Counted from the stretch's first letter, positions 7,617-14,302 are shown. The stretch: DNA of 14,670 bases from an uncultured Kineosporia sp. (GCA_937859855.1 CALMAR010000005.1:1-14670); one strand, 5' to 3'. The notes: generated by a model not told the origin, from the letters alone. Numbers and translations: made by a program.

Positions 7617-7949
7617 GTGAAGCTCCCCGCCGCAACCCGGTCACACGGCCGGCGGCACGCCCCCCGCGATCGCGGGGCGGTCGCAGTGTTGACGCTCGGG
7701 ATCGTCATGCTCACCGTTGCCGCCCTGGGTGTCCTGGTCGACGTCGGCGGCGCGCTCACCGCGAAAACCACCACGCTGGAGGTAGCCGCTTCTCCCGCCT
7801 TGTTGGATGATGGACAGGGGCACCCGCCGGCCTATTTGCTACCGCTTTTGATTACTATCATTATCCGTCAAGAGATCGAGTCATGCGAGGCTACTGTGGA
7901 ACAAATCGGCTACCGTACTAAGATTGCTGCAATCAAGGCTAGACTGTGA
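7617..7949 (+). pseudogene. TadG-like protein with replaced 3' part (chimera)
   Basis: GTG 7617 lies four bases after the TadE stop with GGTGGGTG before it; GTG 7605 is the alternative. The start, RDRGAVAVLTLGIVMLTVAA followed by LGVLVDVGGALTAKTTTLEV, is the N-terminal helix of TadG-like pilus proteins, which normally continue for well over 100 more residues in this style. After about 7790 the text changes to AYLLPLLITIIIRQEIESCE and TVEQIGYRTKIAAIKARL, and the DNA becomes much AT-richer. I infer a recombination junction near 7790-7830, joining a pilus gene to the end of an unrelated small gene. The stop overlaps the next start by four bases (GTGA). Confidence 0.55.
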
Positions 7950-8231
7950 AGCCAATTCAACGGATTCATTCAAGGCACCGTCGGAACGCGAAGGCTGCGG
8001 TTGGGCCACTTAACGCCTTCCCAGACCTCCGAATATTGATTCTACTGACCTGTCTGACTATATCCACAGGCGGCGCCTGCATAAGGTATCTTGCAATGCT
8101 TAACGAGGGCTGGTGGTGGCTTAAAAGCCACTATTGCCGCAGGACTTTGCCTAGTATTCCTTAGTGTGCTCATACTTCTAACGCGACCGTTCGCCGGCTC
8201 AAGGGCGTCCCGTAAAGACAACGCCGAATAG
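7946..8231 (+). pseudogene. Small two-helix membrane protein, one-base frameshift
   Basis: GTG 7946 overlaps the preceding stop (GTGA), a translational-coupling arrangement. The first frame contains DLRILILLTCLTISTGGACI (helix 1) and reaches WWWL. At the AAAA run near 8122-8125 one extra base breaks the frame. Skipping it gives KATIAAGLCLVFLSVLILLT, a second helix, then RPFAGSRASRKDNAE and TAG at 8229-8231. The repaired protein is about 94 residues. Without repair it ends at 8164. DNA is AT-richer than the surroundings, suggesting foreign origin together with the 3' half of the upstream frame. Function unknown. Confidence 0.5.
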
Positions 8232-8299
8232 CATTGGAGTATTTCGAGGCTTGGCCAATTTGACTATCTGAACCGCCCCGGGATACCCGGAGACCTCGA

Positions 8300-8420
8300 T
8301 GTGCCCCGGGTTCCGTGGAGTCGGATTGCTGGACCCTGGTCAGGCTACTGGTCTGAGCTGTTGTGCTTGGCGTTCGTATTCGATGAAGCTGAGCATGCCG
8401 ATGGCGGAGTGCCGGCAACG
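8300..8420 (-). mobile_element. IS3-family insertion sequence, right-end fragment
   Basis: On the minus strand 8420-8340 encodes RCRHSAIGMLSFIEYERQAQ, then QLRPVA and a TGA stop. This is the typical C-terminal end of an IS3-family transposase OrfB (R..RRHSA(I/L)G..SP.EYE). About 20 bases beyond the stop the DNA reads CTCCACGGAACCCGGGGCACA, resembling an IS3-family terminal inverted repeat with the expected final CA at 8300. The catalytic DDE domain, OrfA and the other end are missing. The break at about 8415-8420 coincides with the start of another gene fragment. Confidence 0.7.
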
Positions 8421-8942
8421 ATCCAGCTGACCTCGCCCGACAACTGATGGCCGCCCTCGATACAGCCCGGCCCGTAGCCCTGGCCGTCGAATGCCCTCTC
8501 ACCGTCCCGGTCCCGGACGTCACGGGTAGGAATGGCGGGAGCTGGGTCGTGCTCGGCACGGCGAGCGGGACCGCTCCTGGAGCGCCGGCGCCGGAACAGC
8601 TGCGCTCGCAACCGGACTGGTCGAACTCGCCTGGCTATGTCGATTCCTGGCCACCCAACGTTCGATACCGACAAGGACGACAACACAACTGGCAACCTTC
8701 AAGGCCGGGCAGGCCGACTTCCTGATTGTGGAGGCCATGGTCACCGCATACGGCAAGCCAATCCCCGTTGACGGTCTTCAGGATCATGCGGACGCGGTAG
8801 CGGCCGCCAGGCGACTCGTCGAACTCCTCGACGACCACGGAACAGAGCCCGACGTCCAGTGCGCAGCCTCCACGCCGGGCTCGACATCCACCCCGCCGAA
8901 GTGCGCAAAGAGATTCCAGTCGCAAAGGTCCGTCCCAGGTAA
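8418..8942 (+). pseudogene. Conserved hypothetical protein, truncated and frameshifted
   Basis: Three pieces join: DPADLARQLMAALDTARPVA with LAVECPLTVPVPD; then from 8530 EWRELGRARHGERDRSWSAG, GTAALATGLVELAWLC, KAGQADFLIVEAMVTAYGKP and DGLQDHADAVAAARRLVELL; then from about 8868 SLHAGLDIHPAEVRKEIPVA with KVRPR and TAA 8940-8942. Shifts lie near 8522 and 8865. 'VA(V/I)(D/E).PL.VP' followed by a catalytic-looking 'VEA' and 'GLQDHADA' recalls a conserved actinobacterial family that may have an RNase H-like fold (DUF429-like), but this is a weak memory match. The N-terminus is cut at the IS3 fragment. Confidence 0.5.
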
Positions 8943-9061
8943 TCAAGTCCCAATCTCGTTGAATTCCCTGGCACGGAGAGCGGCAGATCCGGATATGTTG
9001 GCGAGGTACGATCGTGGGATAGCTTTGGACGCCATAGAGATGGCTGAAAATTGCGAGGTGT

Positions 9062-9802
9062 TCAGTCGAGGAGCCTGCGCTTCAGCGTCGTGAACTCATC
9101 ATCGTTGAGTACGCCTTCGCGATGTAGGTCGGAGAGTTTGCGCAGTTCGTCGGCCACGAGCTTGAGTGCTGGGCGTTCGATCTCGTCAGCTGACGCTTTG
9201 GCTTGAGAGTTGTCTGGGTGCTGAACGGCGCTGATCAGTTGGCGGAGTCGTGCGACACCTGCTTGTGCGGCCTCGAAGGGGCGGTTTAGCGGAATCGCGT
9301 TCGGGGCTTTGTGAACATCACCGTCGCCGCTGGCCCAGTAGCTTGTCTTTGTGCCCGACTGCCCGGGGGCTTGAATAATCACGGCGCCCGACAGCATTCC
9401 CGTGTGAACTTGCACGCCAACGATGTTCCGGTAGTCCCAGGAAGTCAGTTCCGAGCCGAATGATGCACCAGCCATGAAACCCTGTTTGTAGATGAAGGCT
9501 CTGCGAGCAGTCCCCACAATGGCCTGCTTGGAGCTGCCGAGGATGATGACCTCTACGTTCTCCCCGGCGTCGAGATTCGCATCCAAAGCGGCGTTGGCCT
9601 TGGCGCCCAAGGGTGAACGGTCCACCGTCCTACCGACATCCGGCGCTGCCGGTCCTGCTTCTGCGTCTGGAATGCCCTCATCGTCAATCCAGAGTTGCCA
9701 TCCTGCGGGCGGGGAGGGCCAGTCTGGATCTGGACGCCATCCTGGGTTTGGGACCCAGCCTTCAGGTGGGGTCGGCCACGAAGGTGGCGGATTGAATCGC
9801 AT
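9062..9802 (-). CDS. PH-like / SHOCT domain protein with Trp-Pro-rich N-terminus
   Basis: An intact protein of about 246 residues. GGGAG directly abuts the first ATG (9808), so the second ATG at 9802, six bases further, is the better start. Residues 1-40 contain a repeated pattern, PPSWPTPPEGW and PDWPSPPAGWQLW, common in actinobacterial proteins of unknown role. Residues about 75-190 (EVIILGSSKQAIVGTARRAF, LTSWDYRNIVGVQVHTGMLS) look like a bacterial PH-like domain. The last ~30 residues (LRKLSDLHREGVLNDDEFTT) match SHOCT, a short C-terminal module often involved in oligomerisation. No signal peptide or membrane helix. It stands alone, convergent with the broken gene at 8418. Likely cytoplasmic. 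Confidence 0.85.
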   Translation of the reverse strand: MRFNPPPSWPTPPEGWVPNPGWRPDPDWPSPPAGWQLWIDDEGIPDAEAGPAAPDVGRTVDRSPLGAKANAALDANLDAGENVEVIILGSSKQAIVGTARRAFIYKQGFMAGASFGSELTSWDYRNIVGVQVHTGMLSGAVIIQAPGQSGTKTSYWASGDGDVHKAPNAIPLNRPFEAAQAGVARLRQLISAVQHPDNSQAKASADEIERPALKLVADELRKLSDLHREGVLNDDEFTTLKRRLLD

Positions 9803-9992
9803 GAGCATCTCCCGCTGGCACGGGCCGTAGAGTCGATCAGTGTTTCACACACCGCTGGGACCCTGCGGCTGGACGCACAAGATCAAGGGACGCACCGTCG
9901 GCGCCGGAGCCCAGACCGTCAGCGCAGGAGCTAGGCCAAACGCATCTCAACCAATGCGCGGATCGCGGCAGTTCCGCGTGCCGCAGCGAACG

Positions 9993-10547
9993 CTATCTGC
10001 GGCTCCGGCGAATTCGGCCGGACCGCCCGATGGTGCCCACGAGGACTCCCAAGAGAAATGGCAAAACAAGACTTGCCGGTCGTTCCGGCCTTCTATCTGG
10101 AACCGGGAACGTCAGAGGTGGCGTTGGGAGGGCATGAGTTGATTGAGCGGTTCGCGGCGCGCTGAGTTCTAGAAACAGCGATGCAATGACCGATCCAAAT
10201 ACGCCTAACGCGATGGCGGAGAAGGCTAGCCCATTTTGTAGCCGTGCCAGGTCTTGCTGATCGAGCAGGATCAGTTTCGCTCGTAACGGCTTGGTCTGCT
10301 GCCAGTGGGCGTTGTCAGCTGCGATCAGCGGCGGACTCGCCGTAATTACCAGACCGAATGTGCGGAGAGCGCCGATGGCAACGTCGAAGGTGGCCTGCGA
10401 CGGCCGTAACCACGAGCCGCGGATGTCTCCTGACCCTGCGAACTCCCCAAGTGAATTCGGATCAAATGTGGGAACAGAGCCAACGAGAGGCCATGATTGA
10501 GACTTCCTTGCTGAAGACAAGCCGAGCAGCTTGTCTCGGATAGACAC
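9993..10547 (-). CDS. Two-helix membrane protein, hypothetical
   Basis: About 184 residues from GTG 10547, preceded by ACAGG. An upstream TTG at 10619 would add 24 residues, but that stretch is better explained as the end of the preceding gene read in another frame. Residues 1-100 are soluble-looking (DKLLGLSSARKSQSWPLVGS, RGSWLRPSQATFDVAIGALR). Two hydrophobic stretches follow: GLAFSAIALGVFGSVIASLF and LVLPFLLGVLVGTIG, with a Pro-rich linker and a basic end. It follows a membrane-anchored exported protein by 14 bases on the same strand, so the two probably act together at the envelope. I recognise no family. Confidence 0.65.
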   Translation of the reverse strand: MSIRDKLLGLSSARKSQSWPLVGSVPTFDPNSLGEFAGSGDIRGSWLRPSQATFDVAIGALRTFGLVITASPPLIAADNAHWQQTKPLRAKLILLDQQDLARLQNGLAFSAIALGVFGSVIASLFLELSAPRTAQSTHALPTPPLTFPVPDRRPERPASLVLPFLLGVLVGTIGRSGRIRRSRR

Positions 10548-10561
10548 TGGCCTGTCAAGTC

Positions 10562-11114
10562 TTACCAATCCCGCAAAAGGACTTGACCCGCGAACTCTTC
10601 TGGGCTGGTTCCTCGACAAGGCACTATTAAATCCGAGCTGATGTCGACCGAGTCGCGCCAGTCAGCGATATCGTATCCCCACTACTCATATCTACGAGCT
10701 TCGCCGTGAGCAACTTCGACGGGATATTAGAGCTCGAGAATGGTGACGACACGAAATGAATATCGCTTGAGATGAGCAAGCTTCCTGTGACCGGTTGTCT
10801 GCCGCAGGCCGACACAATCACATTGATCAAAGGTTTCTGTCCCGGCGCGCCGGGGACTACAGCCCCTTGCGGTGACCAGCAGTTGGTCAGTGGTCCCAAG
10901 CTCGGACTTAGGTTGCAAGATTGCGATCCAGCCGGGATGGTCTGGTGTTGACGGGTAGTCGTTGACGGGTAGTCGTTGACGGCCGCATTGAAAGCCCAGA
11001 AACCAATCGCCGAAAGAACAAAGCCCATCAAGCTCACCAAGGTGATGACCTGCCGACGACGGGGACGTCGCCACGTGTTCGTCCAGCTATAGAGTCTCTC
11101 CCCTGGTTCGGCAT
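10562..11114 (-). pseudogene. Membrane-anchored exported protein, apparent frameshifts
   Basis: The longest single frame runs from GTG 11040 to 10627: a membrane anchor SLMGFVLSAIGFWAFNAAVN and an external domain with NLSPSLGPLTNCWSPQGAVV, NVIVSACGRQPVTGSLLISS and SKLLTAKLVDMSS. Two GGGG runs mark likely one-base changes. Upstream, ATG 11114 (MPNQG) reaches RLYSWTNTWRRPRRRQVITL after a shift. Downstream, a shift near 10670 gives YDIADWRDSVDISSDLIVPC and GTSPEEFAGQVLLRDW, ending at TAA 10562-10564. The repaired protein is about 180 residues, with a basic cytoplasmic N-terminus, one helix and a cysteine-containing outer domain. A 14-bp tandem repeat lies just after the helix. Function unknown. 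Confidence 0.5.
10947..10982 (+). repeat. 14-bp tandem repeat (2.6 copies of GTTGACGGGTAGTC)
   Basis: GTTGACGGGTAGTC occurs twice in a row (10947-10960, 10961-10974), followed by a partial GTTGACGG. It lies inside the coding region of the membrane-anchored protein. Fourteen is not a multiple of three, so gain or loss of one unit would change the reading frame just after the membrane helix. Confidence 0.9.
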
Positions 11115-11359
11115 GAGATCAGTCTATTGCCGGCGAGTCCTGACTCAGTTGATTGGCGGGTGAGCGCCAACACTCTGCAGCGGTCTCCGGAGGTCCAAAG
11201 CACGGGACCGGGCAGGCTAAGCCCCTCGCCAGTTAAATGCGCTCCTGATCGCGGCGGATCGGGGAACCGCAGCCCATGCTCGCAGCGCTTCCAAACCTCA
11301 GCTTCAGAAAGTCCACAGCCTGCGCGACTGTCACGGCACCACGCTGTTAGGTTGGGCAA

Positions 11360-11721
11360 ATGTCGGCCGCATCGAACGAGATCCACGGCACATCCCGGAT
11401 CGTCATTCACGACGGCAAGCTCGACGAGTTCAAGCGTCTCGCAGCGCAGTGCGTCGAGATCGTTCGCACCAAGGACACCGGAACCACTGAGTACGACTTA
11501 TTCTGAACGCAGACGGCACCGAATGCTTTGTCCACGAGCGCTACCGAGACTCGGCCGCAGGCCTCGAGCACATGGCCAACATCGGGGTCATGATGAAGCC
11601 ACTGCAGGAAGTCCGCACGGTCACCGGCGAGATCTGCGGCACACCCAGCGCCGAACTGCGAAATGCCCTTGAAGCTGCCGACGTCACCATCTACGAACCG
11701 TTCCAGTCGGCCTTGCCCTAA
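11360..11721 (+). pseudogene. Antibiotic-biosynthesis-monooxygenase-like protein, frameshifted
   Basis: ATG 11360 (with AGGTTGGG upstream) begins MSAASNEIHGTSRIVIHDGK and continues KRLAAQCVEIVRTKDTGTTE, then YDLF and an early TGA. One missing base near 11503 restores NADGTECFVHERYRDSAAGL, EHMANIGVMMKPLQEV and SAELRNALEAADVTIYEPFQ to TAA 11719-11721. At about 120 residues it has the size and order of small ABM-family (dimeric alpha-beta barrel) proteins: an opening strand, a helix with KR.A..C..IV, 'D.GT.EY', then 'E.Y.D..A...H'. Members act as small oxygenases or as proteins of unknown role. It stands alone between non-coding stretches, so its substrate cannot be inferred. Confidence 0.65.
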
Positions 11722-11752
11722 ACGTCAATGACCGGGTGGCCACGGCTGGTAA

Positions 11753-11811
11753 CGGCTCGATGCGGCTCGCCACGCCAAATACGCGCCAAACTTGCCGTGC
11801 TCGATCCTGTC
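11753..11811. repeat. Dispersed ~60 bp repeat, copy 2
   Basis: Second copy of the element at 6889-6949, same orientation; 11773-11804 is the 32-bp identical core. It lies 32 bases after the broken monooxygenase-like gene and 40 bases before a perfect hairpin. On the minus strand both copies can be read as EHGKFGAYLA followed by similar residues, but neither belongs to a clear gene. Confidence 0.75.
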
Positions 11812-11850
11812 CAGATTCGGGGCAGCCTTGCCAGGGAAGTGGCGTAGTTG

Positions 11851-11876
11851 CTGCCCGACCTGGTGAGGTCGGGCAG
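11851..11876. repeat. Perfect 11-bp hairpin with GGTG loop
   Basis: CTGCCCGACCT, four bases, AGGTCGGGCAG: a full inverted repeat. There is no T run on either side, so it is not a standard intrinsic terminator. It could be an RNA structure at the end of the upstream gene, or a protein-binding site before the small reading frame at 11929. Confidence 0.6.
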
Positions 11877-11928
11877 GTAACCGTCGCGGTTGAGGTTGAG
11901 CCTGGTCGGGCGGCTCGTAGGCTCGGGT

Positions 11929-12069
11929 ATGACGCTCCTTGAGCACGGGAGTGGCCCGAGGGAGGTAATGACTCTTGATGCGGACGGGCAGGCAGGAGAC
12001 CAGGCGTGGTACCGGAAGGTGACACGCACAGCTCAGGTGATGCGCCGGGATGGCCGATTGGACCGGTGA
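11929..12069 (+). CDS. Small hypothetical reading frame
   Basis: A 46-residue frame from ATG 11929 to TGA 12067-12069; an internal ATG at 11968 follows GGGAGG closely and would leave 33 residues (MTLDADGQAGDQAWYRKVTR, TAQVMRRDGRLDR). It is charged and helical with no membrane segment. It ends 24 bases before the lipoprotein gene on the same strand and could be co-transcribed. It could also be the end of a longer lost gene. No family recognised. Confidence 0.3.
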   Translation: MTLLEHGSGPREVMTLDADGQAGDQAWYRKVTRTAQVMRRDGRLDR

Positions 12070-12093
12070 CGGCTCTTCCTACCTGGAGCAGAC

Positions 12094-12600
12094 ATGGTTA
12101 CGCCCAGCTCGTTGCGCACGGCGGCATGGCTGACGATCGGGGCCGCCTGCATCTCTGGATGTAGTTCTCGAACGGCCGATGCACCAGTCCCAGCCCACCT
12201 GCCGCTTTCCGCCCGTGTCTCCACCTCGGTAACGGCACCACCTGTGGACCGCGCTGAGCCGGGATCACACGACGCGGTGACCGTTGATCGCTTCGGCAAT
12301 ACCTGGACCATTTCCAGCCATCCCCTAGAAACGTTCGATGATCTTGAGTGCCTCGCAGCCGATCGAGCGTTTCTGGCCTCTGCCGCTGCCAGGGCCGGCC
12401 TCAAGCCGTTCGTGAAGGCCCGCGCCGATCTGGTCGGCATGTCCTTGCACCAGGTCCGAAGGTATGCCAAGACACATGGGCAGTCGGTGCGCGTGGTATC
12501 GGTCGATGGGTCTTGCGAAGCCAGGAGGGATGATCTGGATCCGAGCAGGATCAACGTCTACCTCCATGGTGAACGCGTGATCTGGGCTGCGTCGTTCTGA
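12094..12600 (+). CDS. Lipoprotein with I78-inhibitor-like C-terminal domain
   Basis: An intact 168-residue protein; GGAG six bases before ATG 12094. The start MVTPSSLRTAAWLTIGAACI with SGC gives a lipobox ISGC (Cys 23), so the mature protein should be lipid-anchored outside the membrane. Residues 24-60 are a Ser/Thr/Pro linker. A middle part (TVDRFGNTWTISSHPLETFD) is followed at about 112-168 by LVGMSLHQVRRYAKTHGQSV, RVVSVDG and DPSRINVYLHGERVI. 'VGM(S/T)….A..HG.(S/T)VRV…DG…..(D/P)(S/D)R(I/L)NV….G.V' is the pattern of the potato-inhibitor-I-like I78 fold. A role in binding an extracytoplasmic protease is possible but not shown. It stands alone. Confidence 0.75.
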   Translation: MVTPSSLRTAAWLTIGAACISGCSSRTADAPVPAHLPLSARVSTSVTAPPVDRAEPGSHDAVTVDRFGNTWTISSHPLETFDDLECLAADRAFLASAAARAGLKPFVKARADLVGMSLHQVRRYAKTHGQSVRVVSVDGSCEARRDDLDPSRINVYLHGERVIWAASF

Positions 12601-12712
12601 CGTCGCGGCCTTTGGTCGTTCGGTGTCGTCCCCAGGCGCTCGGCGCGGTTGCACGACTGGCCATCCGAGTCGAACACTTGTCCATAAGGCCAGCTCAGCC
12701 GCACCGTGAGGG

Positions 12713-12902
12713 ATGCCGTCTCAGCCTCGGATGCTGTGCCACCACGTGCCGCCAGACGACGAGGTGACGTTTCCAGCCGAACCCATCCCAGTGTGGGCAG
12801 GCATCCGCCTGCACAAGCAGGGCCGATGGGCCGAAACCAGAGAACTACCAAGCCCTAGCGATCGCGTGGCACGTCGGCCAGCAGTCAGTTCTGATGCGAT
12901 AG
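12713..12902 (+). pseudogene. Fragment of an unknown (conjugative-element-like) protein
   Basis: The frame reads DEVTFPAEPIPVWAGIRLHK and QGRWAETR, then shifts near 12846 to NYQALAIAWHVGQQSVLMR and TAG 12900-12902. 'H..GRW……ALAIAW……VL' recalls short proteins near replication or transfer genes of actinobacterial integrative elements, but I cannot name the family. It meets a minus-strand fragment head-on at about 12903. The 12601-12712 stretch before it shows nothing I can support. Confidence 0.3.
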
Positions 12903-12904
12903 CC

Positions 12905-13080
12905 GGGCAGGGCGACCCCTGTCGCGGCGACGATCCAGGCTGGCCCGTCCCGGCGGCTCCGGATCACCAGTTCCCGCCAGACCCTATCCGCCACGTCCTT
13001 GCTGTTCGCGGCCCGCGGGCCTGGGGATGACGGGCAGCCAGAAGGGCGCGGAGCTGGTCCAAACCGATGATTCGCCGCGG
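12905..13080 (-). pseudogene. Fragment of conserved actinobacterial hypothetical protein
   Basis: On the minus strand PRRIIGLDQLRALLAARHPQ joins, by a frame change near 13020, to NSKDVADRVWRELVIRSRRD and GPAWIVAATGVALPG before the text breaks off near 12905. The pattern 'A.RVW.ELV.R.R.DGPAW(I/V)VAA.G.A(L/M)PG' is one I associate with conserved actinobacterial proteins of unknown function found on mobile elements. The 5' end is lost at the IS3 OrfA fragment and the 3' end at the plus-strand fragment at 12902. Confidence 0.45.
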
Positions 13081-13084
13081 GAGG

Positions 13085-13260
13085 CCCGTCATGGTCCGGC
13101 AGTCGAACGAGAGCGGCGCGGGCGGGCGGGTCAGCCGACGCGGCGGCATGTGGGTGTGCTGCTGGACCTGAACCCGGCGACGTTGCGGAACTGGGTGGAG
13201 GAGGCTGAGCGAGCCGAGCTGCAAGGTTGTCAGTCGGGGGCAGGAGCAGTCGTGCGTTGA
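13085..13260 (+). pseudogene. IS3-family transposase OrfA remnant
   Basis: The last part, HVGVLLDLNPATLRNWVEEA, is the recognition helix region of IS3-type OrfA proteins (…LGL.P.TLRNWV..AE). A second frame upstream gives MVRQSNESGAGGRVSR, which fits the helix before it, so a frame change lies near 13140. No OrfB follows, and I find no inverted repeat matching the IS3 end at 8300. It seems to be a separate IS3 relic inserted into the gene represented by the minus-strand fragment just upstream. Confidence 0.55.
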
Positions 13261-13293
13261 GGGGACGCGCCGGTCAACTGGAGCGACGGCGCT

Positions 13294-13307
13294 CTGCCGC
13301 CCGGCAG
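13294..13307 (-). terminator. Short GC hairpin after the oxidoreductase gene
   Basis: CTGCCGCCCGGCAG forms a five to six-pair GC stem 20 bases past the stop codon of the minus-strand oxidoreductase gene. There is no T run. It is a possible weak terminator. Confidence 0.3.
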
Positions 13308-13326
13308 GGTGCCTCGTCCAGGGTGC

Positions 13327-14253
13327 TTATGGGACGAGAACGATCCGTCCTCGGACTCCGCCCGCCTCTAGGCGTTGATGGGCGTCCTGTACCTGTTGCA
13401 TGGGAAGCACGGCCGCGATGCGCGGCGTGAGGCGTCCGGCGTTTGCGTGGTCGGCGAGTTGCTGCAGCCATGGTGTGTTTTCAGTGTCGTCCGTGACCCA
13501 TACGGGTTCGATGCGGATGCCGCGTTCTGTTGGCCCGTTCCACCTTCGCAGGGTCGCGAGGGCGCCGCCGTCTTTGATGGCTCCTAGAGCGAGTGCATCG
13601 ACGACAGCGGCGTCGATGAGGCCGTCTGTGCCGCCGGGGATGGCAGTCCGGAATGACGTTGCGACGTCTTCGGAGCGGGGGACGGTGTTGTGGGCGCCGA
13701 ATCCTCTGACGAGGTCTTCGTCTTCGGGCGTTGTGTCGGCAACCACTCGCAGGCCTGCTGCGACTCCGAGTTGAATTGCGTACTGCCCGACGGCGCCGGC
13801 GGATCCGATGACGCCGAGGGTCTGACCGGGCGCAAGATGCAGACGGTGCAGCGCCTGCAGGACAGTCAGACCGTTCATCGGCAGCGTCGCCGCCTCCACG
13901 TCGCTGATGTTGCCCGGAGTGCCGACGACCGAGCCGGCTGGCAGTGCGACGAGTTCGGCCTGCGCACCGCCCTCGGGCCCGTGTGCATTGACGATGCCGA
14001 AGACCCGCTCGCCGGTGCGGAAGGTCGTGCCCTCTCCGACGTTCTCGATGGTTCCGGCGATCTCCATGCCGGGTGTCCAGGGCGCCGGTATGGCATCGCC
14101 GGCGCCGCGGGCGCGTAGCGCCAGATCGGTCGGGTTGACCGTCGCGGCCGCCATGCGGATCAGCACCTGGCCCGCGCCCAGCTGGGGCGAGGCGACGTGG
14201 CCGATCTCGAGGACTTCTGGACCGCCGGGTCGGAGAATCTGAACAGCGCGCAC
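13327..14253 (-). CDS. NADP-dependent quinone-oxidoreductase-like MDR protein
   Basis: An intact 308-residue zinc-free medium-chain dehydrogenase/reductase. GTG 14253 is preceded by AGAGG at seven to eight bases; the longer frame reaching 14412 reads through the intergenic gap. The GroES-like N-terminal part has MRAVQILRPGGPEVLEIGHV and ATVNPTDLALRARG, then PWTPGMEIAGTIENVGEG. The nucleotide-binding loop is GVIGSAGAVGQYAIQLG (about 147-163). The C-terminus, QDAHQRLEAGGVRGRIVLVP, is standard. It should reduce quinones, enones or similar electrophiles with NAD(P)H in the cytoplasm; zinc-ligand cysteines are absent. It follows an SDR gene by 49 bases on the same strand, a common pairing. Confidence 0.9.
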   Translation of the reverse strand: MRAVQILRPGGPEVLEIGHVASPQLGAGQVLIRMAAATVNPTDLALRARGAGDAIPAPWTPGMEIAGTIENVGEGTTFRTGERVFGIVNAHGPEGGAQAELVALPAGSVVGTPGNISDVEAATLPMNGLTVLQALHRLHLAPGQTLGVIGSAGAVGQYAIQLGVAAGLRVVADTTPEDEDLVRGFGAHNTVPRSEDVATSFRTAIPGGTDGLIDAAVVDALALGAIKDGGALATLRRWNGPTERGIRIEPVWVTDDTENTPWLQQLADHANAGRLTPRIAAVLPMQQVQDAHQRLEAGGVRGRIVLVP

Positions 14254-14302
14254 GTTGGTTCCTCTGGATATTCGATGTGTGGAGTGGATTTCGCCGTGTC
14301 GT

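Noticed and set aside
8170..8695. Minus-strand frames of 116-129 residues opposite the headless gene
   Set aside because: They cross the IS3 end and the stop of its transposase in other frames and read as Arg/Ser-rich filler.
9840..9915. Plus-strand text PLGPCGWTHKIKGRTV resembling the start of DUF6788-like proteins
   Set aside because: The likeness covers under 20 residues and the rest does not follow the family in any frame; too weak to list as a gene.
11087..11672. Reading frames on both strands covering 11087-11672, outside the monooxygenase-like gene
   Set aside because: The minus frame (11087-11410) has no domain or motif and no ribosome binding site. The plus frame (11127-11672) is largely an other-frame reading of the 11360-11721 gene.
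13375..14242. Plus-strand frames opposite the MDR oxidoreductase gene
   Set aside because: The minus strand encodes a full, recognisable enzyme across the same bases.
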